A stretch of 7,787 nucleotides of DNA from Ignavibacteriaceae bacterium (GTDB lineage Bacteria > Bacteroidota > Ignavibacteria > Ignavibacteriales > Ignavibacteriaceae): the NCBI GenBank assembly GCA_031292465.1, contig JARLHB010000191.1:1-7787 (forward strand). Reading direction: 5' to 3'. The position numbers and the translations under genes were made by a program. The notes below the pieces were generated by a model that saw only the letters and a program-made list of their open reading frames with translations, ran no database searches and was not told the DNA's origin. Shown here piece after piece: positions 1-5,640 of the stretch (the stretch's first letter is position 1; the number at the start of each line of letters is the position of its first letter).

Positions 1-1
1 A

Positions 2-73
2 AATTCCACTATTATATTCCCTGTTCCAATTGATTTGCTTACTCCGTTCATGGATAAGCTGAAAAAAGACTAA
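2..73 (+). CDS. C-terminal end of a probable slipin / SPFH (band 7) membrane protein, 5' partial
   Basis: One open frame enters from the left edge and ends at TAA (71-73), giving 23 residues beginning NSTIIFPVPIDLLTPFMDKL. The string S-T-I-[IV]-F-P-[LV]-P-I-D-L-L is typical of the extreme C-terminus of bacterial slipins (stomatin-like SPFH proteins), which assemble in oligomers on the cytoplasmic membrane and are often paired with an NfeD-type partner. Everything upstream, including the membrane hairpin and the SPFH domain, lies outside the window, so the call rests on this short tail alone. The codons look like real coding sequence, and a hairpin follows 8 bases after the stop. An unrelated protein with a similar tail cannot be excluded. 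Confidence 0.55.
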   Translation, partial: NSTIIFPVPIDLLTPFMDKLKKD

Positions 74-81
74 ACTAATAT

Positions 82-127
82 CGGGGCACACTTTTTATAT
101 AGAAATTATATTTTAATGTGTGCCTCG
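82..127 (+). terminator. Hairpin after the slipin-like gene, possible terminator
   Basis: CGGGGCACAC (82-91) pairs with GTGTGCCTCG (118-127): a 10-bp stem with one G-U pair around a 26-nt AT-rich loop. It starts 8 bases after the upstream stop codon, where a terminator is expected. There is no T-run directly after the stem, so intrinsic termination would be weak; an RNA 3'-end stabiliser or a repeat is also possible. The GCACAC/GTGTGC core recurs in the terminator after pckA. Confidence 0.4.
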
Positions 128-190
128 AGTGATCAAATAACCCTCTTTATGGCACATTTTACAGCTTTTCTTTTATAATTTGTCACACTA

Positions 191-216
191 TTGATATTTT
201 TTTATTATTATCTTTA
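191..216 (+). promoter_or_regulatory. Candidate pckA promoter
   Basis: TTGATA (191-196) precedes TATCTTTA (209-216), which matches the Bacteroidota -7 consensus TAnnTTTG at 7 of 8 positions. The 14-mer TATTATTATCTTTA (203-216) recurs exactly upstream of recQ (2547-2560). The TTG-to-TA spacing is shorter than the usual Bacteroidota spacing and the region is of low complexity, so this is only a candidate. It would leave a leader of roughly 80 nt before pckA. Confidence 0.33.
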
Positions 217-290
217 ATTAGTATGTAAAATAAATATGTTATGTCAAGATATATTTCGTTTTTCGATGATTTAACTATAAATTCAACCAA

Positions 291-295
291 AGGAG
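291..295 (+). promoter_or_regulatory. Ribosome binding site of pckA
   Basis: AGGAG (291-295, within AAAGGAG) lies 7 bases before the ATG at 303. It is the only clear Shine-Dalgarno sequence in the window and supports both this start codon and high expression of pckA. Confidence 0.8.
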
Positions 296-302
296 AAAAC
301 TA

Positions 303-1904
303 ATGCCTACATCGGAACAAGTACTAAAACAGCTTAATCAGCAAGGGATAAAAAATATAAATGAAATACACTTTAACCTGGGAACAGCAGCTTTATATGA
401 ACATGCAATAAGAAGAAGAGAAGGTTCTCTGTCTCACTTAGGCCCGCTTGTTGTCAGGACCGGTTCTCATACCGGTAGAAGTCCTAATGATAAATTTATT
501 ACCAAAGAACCTACAAGCGACCATAATGTATGGTGGGGAAAAGTTAATACGCCAATGGAAGAGGCTAAATTTGAAAAAATTTATGCTAAAATGCTGGCTT
601 ATATTCAGGGAAAAGACCTATACATACAGGATTGTTATGCAGGCGCTGATTCTAAATACAAACTGCCAATCCGTATTATAACTGAAAAAGCATGGCACAG
701 TATATTTGCCAGAAATATCTTCAGGCAGTACAAAGATCAGAGTGAACTGGAAGCTTCATCACCTGAATTTACTGTAATAGATATGCCCGGTTTCCATGCT
801 GATCCTGAAATGGACGGAACTCATTCTGAAGTGTTCGTAATCTTAAATTTCGGTAAAAAATTAGTGCTAATCGGCGGAACTCATTATGCCGGTGAAATTA
901 AGAAATCAATTTTTACCACTTTAAATTATTTTAACCCTCTCGAAAAAGTAATGTCTATGCACTGCTCGGCAAATGTCGGTAAAGAAGGCGATGTAGCTAT
1001 CTTATTCGGCCTTTCCGGAACAGGAAAAACAACTTTATCAGCAGATCCTTCCAGAAGGTTAATCGGCGACGATGAGCATGGCTGGAGCGACAACGGCGTA
1101 TTCAATTATGAAGGCGGATGCTATGCTAAGGTTATTAACCTTTCAAAGCAGGCAGAACCTGAAATTTATGAAACCACCCGTAAGTTCGGAACTATTCTTG
1201 AAAACGTTGCTATGGATAATGAAAGCAGGCGCCTTGACCTGGATGACGATACGCTAACAGAAAATACACGCGCAGCTTATCCATTAACACATATTGATAA
1301 TATCGTTCCTGAAGGAATGGCGGGACATCCTAAAAACATCATTATGCTTACAGCAGATGCTTTCGGAGTTCTCCCTCCTATCTCCAAATTAACCAACGAA
1401 CAGGCTATGTACCACTTTATTTCAGGTTATACAGCTAAAGTAGCAGGTACCGAAGCCGGCGTAACTGAACCAAAAGCTACATTCAGCACATGTTTCGGCG
1501 CTCCGTTCATGGTTCTTCACCCGACTGTTTATGCTGAATTACTCGGTGAAAAAATAATTAAGCATAATGTAAAATGCTGGCTTGTAAATACAGGCTGGAC
1601 CGGCGGGGCTTATGGAGTTGGTAAAAGAATGTCTATTAAATATACCAGGGCTATGCTTAACGCAGCGCTTACCGGTAAATTAGATAATGTTGAAACTTAT
1701 GTTGATCCTTTCTTCAATCTTATCGTTCCTAAAACCTGCGAAGGTGTTCCTGCAGAAGTATTGAATCCTAGAAATACATGGGCAGACAAGAATAAATATG
1801 ATGAAACTGCTAAAAAATTAGCTAACATGTTTATTGAAAACTTTGCACAGTTTGCGGATAGCACTAAAGGAAAGATTATATCTTCAGGACCAAATAAGTT
1901 CTAA
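303..1904 (+). CDS. pckA: Phosphoenolpyruvate carboxykinase (ATP)
   Basis: Catalyses oxaloacetate + ATP = phosphoenolpyruvate + ADP + CO2 in the cytoplasm: the gluconeogenic entry step, or the reverse CO2-fixing step in some fermenters. The 533 residues match the full family length (about 540 in E. coli). Visible motifs: substrate-binding RTGSHTGRSP (52-61, Arg59); THYAGEIKK (193-201) with the metal/substrate ligands Tyr195 and Lys200-201; MHCSANVG (219-226) with metal-ligand His220; P-loop GLSGTGKTT (236-244, Lys242); kinase-2 LIGDDEHGW (253-261) with the metal-binding aspartates; ENTRAAYP (320-327, Arg323); and FSTCFGAPF (394-402). The GLSGTGKTT loop marks the ATP-dependent class rather than the GTP class. 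It appears to be a single-gene unit, with its own ribosome binding site and a strong terminator. No damage is seen. Confidence 0.98.
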   Translation: MPTSEQVLKQLNQQGIKNINEIHFNLGTAALYEHAIRRREGSLSHLGPLVVRTGSHTGRSPNDKFITKEPTSDHNVWWGKVNTPMEEAKFEKIYAKMLAYIQGKDLYIQDCYAGADSKYKLPIRIITEKAWHSIFARNIFRQYKDQSELEASSPEFTVIDMPGFHADPEMDGTHSEVFVILNFGKKLVLIGGTHYAGEIKKSIFTTLNYFNPLEKVMSMHCSANVGKEGDVAILFGLSGTGKTTLSADPSRRLIGDDEHGWSDNGVFNYEGGCYAKVINLSKQAEPEIYETTRKFGTILENVAMDNESRRLDLDDDTLTENTRAAYPLTHIDNIVPEGMAGHPKNIIMLTADAFGVLPPISKLTNEQAMYHFISGYTAKVAGTEAGVTEPKATFSTCFGAPFMVLHPTVYAELLGEKIIKHNVKCWLVNTGWTGGAYGVGKRMSIKYTRAMLNAALTGKLDNVETYVDPFFNLIVPKTCEGVPAEVLNPRNTWADKNKYDETAKKLANMFIENFAQFADSTKGKIISSGPNKF

Positions 1905-1938
1905 TTATTTAGAATAAGTCCTTTCGATACATAATTGG

Positions 1939-1990
1939 AGTGTGCTTAATAATATGTTCTTAAAACATTTATTTTGCACACTTTTTTTTT
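1939..1990 (+). terminator. Intrinsic terminator of pckA
   Basis: AGTGTGC (1939-1945) pairs with GCACACT (1976-1982), followed by nine T (1982-1990). Inside the loop ATGTT (1954-1958) can pair with AACAT (1964-1968), making a compact nested hairpin. It lies 34 bases after the pckA stop. It reuses, in inverted order, the GCACAC/GTGTGC core of the hairpin at 82-127. Confidence 0.85.
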
Positions 1991-2053
1991 AACAAAAATA
2001 TATTTTGCAAATTAAAGCAGAAATAATTTACTTTATTCTTTAAAAGAATATTT

Positions 2054-2281
2054 TCATGCAGCTTTAAATTCTCTAATGTCCACCTGTACACCGCTTTTAC
2101 TTACTTCTTCTGCAGTATCTAATAAATTTTTAGTAATATCATTATTAACATACACTTCTCCACAATTATTACATATTTCTGCCGGGACACTTTTAAAAAC
2201 AATTACCATCCCGTCGCGATTCAGGGTTACAACCGAATTACCCTTAACCGTTTCACCTGTTTTACAAATCATACATTTCAT
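2054..2281 (-). CDS. YgiT-type zinc-finger protein (MqsA-family antitoxin-like), orphan
   Basis: A 75-residue protein with two CxxC knuckles, MKCMICKTG (Cys3, Cys6) and EICNNCGEVYV (Cys37, Cys40), which should bind one zinc ion. It ends in VQVDIREFKAA, close to the V-E-[IV]-R-E-F-K ending common in stand-alone YgiT-type zinc-finger proteins. In MqsA this domain binds the toxin and a C-terminal helix-turn-helix binds DNA; the latter is absent here. Such short proteins usually sit next to a toxin gene (MqsR, or a DUF4258 protein). No toxin frame is visible upstream (2282-2575, a palindromic repeat) or downstream (pckA terminator). The start is the first ATG of the frame, with at best a weak GGAA upstream. 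It lies opposite to both neighbours. The family is clear; an antitoxin function without a partner is uncertain. Confidence 0.82.
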   Translation of the reverse strand: MKCMICKTGETVKGNSVVTLNRDGMVIVFKSVPAEICNNCGEVYVNNDITKNLLDTAEEVSKSGVQVDIREFKAA

Positions 2282-2332
2282 TTTTCATATTTCCATTAAT
2301 AAATAATCATAATTATTTGTCCATGTTTTTTA

Positions 2333-2502
2333 GTCCCGGTAGGGACGGCATGTTTGTAGCACAAACACAACCAGACAAAACAATTAGAACCGCAGAGCGG
2401 TGACATGGTTTCTTATTTACTAATTCACCATACCGCATCTCTGATGCTCAATGTATGTTAATATAATAACTTTTTGCTACAAGCATTTCACGGCGCTGCC
2501 GT
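2333..2502. repeat. Composite palindromic element A (REP/MITE-like)
   Basis: Outer arms ATGTTTGTAGCA (2350-2361) and TGCTACAAGCAT (2475-2486) are inverted copies with a single G-U position. Each arm is capped outside by a small GC-rich hairpin: GTCCC/GGGAC (2333-2337/2342-2346) and ACGGC/GCCGT (2490-2494/2498-2502). In the centre ACCGC-AGA-GCGGT (2389-2401) forms a 13-nt hairpin. Alternatively GCGGT (2397-2401) and ATGGT (2405-2409) pair with ACCAT (2427-2431) and ACCGC (2432-2436). No open frame of note fits the stretch. It fills most of the gap between the minus-strand zinc-finger gene and recQ. Confidence 0.6.
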
Positions 2503-2535
2503 TAGTGAATACAAGAAATAACTTAAACTGACCTT

Positions 2536-2560
2536 TTGTTAAATTGTATTATTATCTTTA
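2536..2560 (+). promoter_or_regulatory. Candidate recQ promoter
   Basis: TTGTTA (2536-2541) and TATCTTTA (2553-2560), the latter 7 of 8 to TAnnTTTG. The same 14-mer TATTATTATCTTTA (2547-2560) lies before pckA. A transcript beginning near 2567 would leave only about 9 nt before the ATG at 2576 but about 24 nt before the ATG at 2591, which favours the later start. AT-rich background makes this tentative. Confidence 0.33.
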
Positions 2561-2575
2561 CAATTCAAAATTATA

Positions 2576-4039
2576 ATGATATTATTTTATATGCTGCAAA
2601 GTCCATTAGAAATACTTAAACAATATTTTAATTATGATTCCTTCCGCGGTTTGCAGGAAGAAATTATTACCAGAACGCTTAACCGCGAAGGGCATAGCCT
2701 TGTCCTGATGCCTACGGGAGGCGGTAAATCGCTTTGCTATCAAATCCCGGCGTTAATTTTTGAAGGCGGCACTATCGTTATCAGTCCCCTTATTGCTTTA
2801 ATGCAGGATCAGGTTGACGCATTAAGAAAGAAAAAGATACCGGCAGGGTTTATTAACTCTACACTTTCTAAAAAAGAACGCGATGACCGGCTGAATCAAT
2901 TTGTTTCCGGTAAAATAAAGCTGCTTTATGTAACCCCCGAACGGTTCAGGAAAAATGATTTTATAGATAAAATTAAAAGCACTAATATCTCCCTTCTTGC
3001 AGTGGATGAAGCCCATTGCATTTCCGAATGGGGACATGATTTCCGCCCTGATTATTCACGTATTGCCGAGTTCAGGGAGGTAATAGGAAACCCGCTTACA
3101 ATTGCACTTACCGCTACAGCAACTGCCGAGGTCCAAAAAGATATAATTGAGAAGCTTAATGTAAAAAGTGATGAAATAAAGACTTTTCATCAGGGAATAG
3201 AACGCCCTAACCTCCGTTTGGAAGCCCTTGATATTTTTGACGATAAAGAAAAGTATGCAGCCATTGTTTCCGTATTAAATAACTATTCCGGCTCCGGAAT
3301 AATTTATTTTGCTCTTATTCAGACATTAGAAAAATATTCCCAGATGCTTAGAGATAACGGATACTACCACGGAGTTTATCACGGCAAACTGCAGGATAAA
3401 CAGCGCAAACAAATGCAGAGGGACTTCCTGAGCGGCAAACAGAAATTAATCCTTGCAACAAACGCATTCGGCATGGGAATAGATAAGTCCGATATACGTT
3501 TTGTTATTCATGCTGAAGTCCCTTCTTCCATTGAATCTTATTACCAGGAAATTGGCCGCGCAGGAAGAGACGGCAAGGACTCGCTATGCCTTCTGCTTTA
3601 TAACCAGGAAGATCTTTACACCCAAATGGAATTTATTAAATGGTCCAATCCAAGCGCGGATTTTTATTCCGCTCTTTACGACCTGATAACAAGAGATTTG
3701 CCTGCCGTAAATACAGTTGACGGAATTGAACACCTGCGTGAACAGATGAACTTTAAAAACCGCAAAGATTTCAGAATTGAGACCGCTCTCGGTATGCTTG
3801 ACAGGTACAGCATAACAGAAGGCTCCATAGACAACCGCGATCTTAAAATTATAGATGAACTGCCTGATCTGCTGCAGGATGACGACAGGCTGAAAGAGAA
3901 ACTACTAAACGATAATAAAAAACTTCTATCTGTTGTAAACTACTTCCGAAGCGAGAACTGCAGAAGAGTTTTTATCTCCGATTATTTTGGCTTTAAAGAC
4001 GAGAAGCCCTGCGGCAACTGTGATAACTGCATTATGTAG
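2576..4039 (+). CDS. recQ: RecQ-family ATP-dependent DNA helicase, short form without RQC/HRDC
   Basis: A 3'-5' superfamily-2 DNA helicase for repair and recombination. Motifs in order (487-residue numbering): motif 0 FRGLQEEII (23-31), Walker A MPTGGGKS (45-52), Ia SPLIALMQDQV (70-80), DEAH box (144-147), the RecQ aromatic loop ISEWGHDFRPDY (149-160), III ALTATAT (177-183), V ATNAFGMGIDK (294-304), VI YYQEIGRAGRDG (322-333), and a zinc cluster Cys462, Cys479, Cys482, Cys485. The protein ends two residues after the last cysteine, so the winged helix and HRDC domain of full RecQ (about 600 residues or more) are absent; RecS of Bacillus is similarly short. About 130 residues separate motif VI from the first cysteine, against roughly 50 in E. 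coli RecQ. The ATG at 2591 (MLQSPLEILKQYF) is the likelier start: family members begin this way. The stop codon lies inside a palindrome. Confidence 0.93.
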   Translation: MILFYMLQSPLEILKQYFNYDSFRGLQEEIITRTLNREGHSLVLMPTGGGKSLCYQIPALIFEGGTIVISPLIALMQDQVDALRKKKIPAGFINSTLSKKERDDRLNQFVSGKIKLLYVTPERFRKNDFIDKIKSTNISLLAVDEAHCISEWGHDFRPDYSRIAEFREVIGNPLTIALTATATAEVQKDIIEKLNVKSDEIKTFHQGIERPNLRLEALDIFDDKEKYAAIVSVLNNYSGSGIIYFALIQTLEKYSQMLRDNGYYHGVYHGKLQDKQRKQMQRDFLSGKQKLILATNAFGMGIDKSDIRFVIHAEVPSSIESYYQEIGRAGRDGKDSLCLLLYNQEDLYTQMEFIKWSNPSADFYSALYDLITRDLPAVNTVDGIEHLREQMNFKNRKDFRIETALGMLDRYSITEGSIDNRDLKIIDELPDLLQDDDRLKEKLLNDNKKLLSVVNYFRSENCRRVFISDYFGFKDEKPCGNCDNCIM

Positions 4040-4151
4040 GTCGTGCAGCCTGTCTCGGCGTGGCCTAACATCTAATTTATGAAATCTGATGAATAAAAAA
4101 TATTGATCTTTTAAGCTACTGAGCCAAGCCACGACGGGCCTGCACGACTAC
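4036..4151. repeat. Long imperfect palindrome at the 3' end of recQ
   Basis: GTCGTGCAG (4040-4048) pairs perfectly with CTGCACGAC (4140-4148), continued by CCTGT/ACGGG (4049-4053/4134-4138, one G-U) and CGTGGC/GCCACG (4059-4064/4128-4133), around an AT-rich loop of about 60 nt. The outermost GTA/TAC (4036-4038/4149-4151) extends the arm into the recQ stop codon. No T-run follows, so it is not a standard intrinsic terminator, though it may still stabilise or end the recQ transcript. The left arm resembles the hairpin at 4666-4687. Confidence 0.7.
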
Positions 4152-4298
4152 TATTAGTTTACAAACTTATGTTACACCCCAAATAAAGATTCTATAATTT
4201 AGGAATCCCTCCCTTTTTGAAATTATTTACACATTTCTTAATCTTGTTTCAATGTATAGACATCAACCTAATTATTAGACTTCAACATTATATTTGCT
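4152..4298. other. AT-rich spacer with no recognised feature
   Basis: Part of the 659-base gene-free stretch between recQ and the minus-strand operon. I see no open frame with coding character, no tRNA-like fold and no promoter that stands out. The other plain part of this stretch is 4492-4665. Confidence 0.5.
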
Positions 4299-4491
4299 TT
4301 TTATGTCGCTTCTCCGAAGCTTAATTTCTCTGGAAACTTTAGTGCTACTGATATTACGTCGCTCTGCGGCTTGTTTCCTATATTATGTACAAATCATTAT
4401 GATATTGTTAAATCCCAAACTGCGGAGCAGTGAAATATCAGTAGCTGCAAAATCATGCACAAATAAAAAGCTTCAGAGAAGCGGCATAGAA
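4299..4491. repeat. Composite palindromic element B (REP/MITE-like)
   Basis: A stretch of about 190 bp folds on itself. Outer arms 4303-4322 and 4468-4487 are inverted copies at 18 of 20 positions. Inner arms CTACTGATATT (4345-4355) and AATATCAGTAG (4434-4444) are perfect. The next 18 bases inward also match imperfectly. Four 13-nt mini-hairpins sit on the arms: GCTTC-TCC-GAAGC (4308-4320), GTCGC-TCT-GCGGC (4358-4370, one G-U), ACTGC-GGA-GCAGT (4419-4431) and GCTTC-AGA-GAAGC (4470-4482). The two arms carry matching hairpins with near-complementary loops. A plus-strand open frame across it is a by-product of the repeat. Confidence 0.75.
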
Positions 4492-4665
4492 CAGCCTTTA
4501 CATTCATTTTTTATATTTCAATAAATTACAGACATAGTTTATTTTTAAGTAAAAGTGTATGTTCTGAAGTGATATTTTCTATGACAAAAGTGAATGCGTC
4601 TATTTAAAATCTTGGCAAACTAAAAATTTTAGTAAGGTAAGTAATTATGATAACCATTAGGAAAG

Positions 4666-4687
4666 GGACGAGCATACCTGCTCGTCC
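4666..4687 (-). terminator. 9-bp perfect hairpin after the DUF4340 gene, probable operon terminator
   Basis: GGACGAGCA (4666-4674) and TGCTCGTCC (4679-4687) form a perfect 9-bp stem with a TACC loop, starting 11 bases past the minus-strand stop codon. On the minus strand it is followed only by a short CCTTTCCT run, so termination strength is uncertain. Its minus-strand arm GTAGGACGAGCAGG resembles the arm of the palindrome at 4036-4151, so it may also be a dispersed repeat used as a terminator. Confidence 0.5.
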
Positions 4688-4698
4688 TACAAAATTTA

Positions 4699-5640
4699 CT
4701 ATTTCTTCTTAGCAGTAAAGGAGCTTTTCGCGGCAAATACTCTTTTCCATGCATCAGCTTTTTTACCGTCAAAGTACGTATCACTGTGTTGTGAAGATGT
4801 AATGGCTAATGCAGTGGTATCTTCATAGGCATTTACCGTTATCAGGCCAAGTGAAGATGATTGGATTGTAAGTGAATATTTAGCCTTGTTAAGTAAAGCC
4901 TGGCCGGGGTTGTCGATAAAATTAGGAATTGATATGCTTGAAAGCGAAGTTAAATAATGAAAAACTTTTGATGAATCAACATTCTTCCCTTTTATTTGCC
5001 AGAGGCCGTTTGTTTTTGTAAGCTGAAATGAGCTGTCGGACGGATATGCAAAGGTAAGCTTGCTCCAATTGGCAAAATCATCTGTTATAACATTATCATC
5101 GCGGAAGTAATCAACATCATGGTTAAAAGAATAATCAAGGAACCCGCTTACTAAATAAACGTTATCGTCACCTGAAACACGTATATATGTAGCCATGCTT
5201 CTTGGCTGCTGATAAGTAAACTTCCCTATTGTCATATCTAATGTATTTTTACCTTTCTCAAAAACCTTTACGCGCGTACCTGAAGCATCAACGCTAAAGT
5301 CTTTCCATTGATCCGGGCTCTGCGCAGCCACGCTTAATGGTTTAACGGAAGTAAGAAGCACCAGCAATTCCTGCACTTTAGAAAACGGGACAACAGCGGT
5401 TTTACCTGATGCAAGATTTATTTTCCAGACGCTCCCGTCCTTATATATTTTCACTTCTTTATGATTAAATGATTTTGGGGAAATGCTTATTGACGTAACT
5501 CCGGCAGCATCAATGGGAAATAAATTATTTTTAAAAGTTGATTCGCCTTTTTTTGCATCATAAATATAAAACACTGCTACTATTACCAGCAGCACAAGGA
5601 AAGTAATACCAAGAGCTTTAACAGAAAGTTTATTTACCAT
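4699..5640 (-). CDS. DUF4340 domain protein, membrane-anchored, of a Gld-type ABC transporter operon
   Basis: A 313-residue protein with one N-terminal membrane segment (about residues 9-27, after MVNKLSVK) and a long soluble part probably facing the periplasm. It carries two similar units typical of DUF4340 proteins: KIYKDGSVWKINLASGKTAVVPF near residues 64-86 (x-x-x-W-x-I, then a helix with a leucine-rich run), and QLTKTNGLWQIKGKNVDSSKV near 206-226, each a tryptophan-centred strand pair followed by a helix. The tail is lysine-rich (TAKKK). The molecular role is unknown. Family members commonly follow GldG-type genes, as here, which suggests an accessory subunit of the same complex. The ATG lies inside the last codons of the upstream gene (11-bp overlap, ATGGTAAATAA), implying translational coupling. 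A hairpin follows the stop. Confidence 0.85.
   Translation of the reverse strand: MVNKLSVKALGITFLVLLVIVAVFYIYDAKKGESTFKNNLFPIDAAGVTSISISPKSFNHKEVKIYKDGSVWKINLASGKTAVVPFSKVQELLVLLTSVKPLSVAAQSPDQWKDFSVDASGTRVKVFEKGKNTLDMTIGKFTYQQPRSMATYIRVSGDDNVYLVSGFLDYSFNHDVDYFRDDNVITDDFANWSKLTFAYPSDSSFQLTKTNGLWQIKGKNVDSSKVFHYLTSLSSISIPNFIDNPGQALLNKAKYSLTIQSSSLGLITVNAYEDTTALAITSSQHSDTYFDGKKADAWKRVFAAKSSFTAKKK

Noticed and set aside
276..281. TATAAA as a -10 box for pckA
   Set aside because: Transcription would begin at or just before the ribosome binding site at 291-295, leaving almost no leader; judged unlikely.
463..478. ACCGGT...ACCGGT palindrome
   Set aside because: Lies in the conserved RTGSHTGRSP coding region of pckA and is explained by the codons used there.
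2035..2049. ATTCTT-TAA-AAGAAT hairpin just past the stop of the minus-strand zinc-finger gene
   Set aside because: Six AT-rich pairs with no T-run on the minus strand; too weak to call a terminator.
2076..2306. Plus-strand open frame of 76 codons
   Set aside because: Antisense to the zinc-finger gene, whose CxxC pairs and conserved C-terminus identify the real frame.
2282..2575. Possible toxin gene beside the zinc-finger gene
   Set aside because: No minus-strand frame of useful length; the region is dominated by stop codons and the palindromic element.
2333..4491. CRISPR array
   Set aside because: The palindromic units are not direct repeats with regular spacers; they are inverted and variable in sequence, and no cas gene is present.
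4294..4524. Plus-strand open frame of 76 codons across the intergenic palindrome
   Set aside because: It is formed by the inverted repeat itself, has no ribosome binding site, and its leucine/isoleucine-rich product looks like translated AT-rich repeat.
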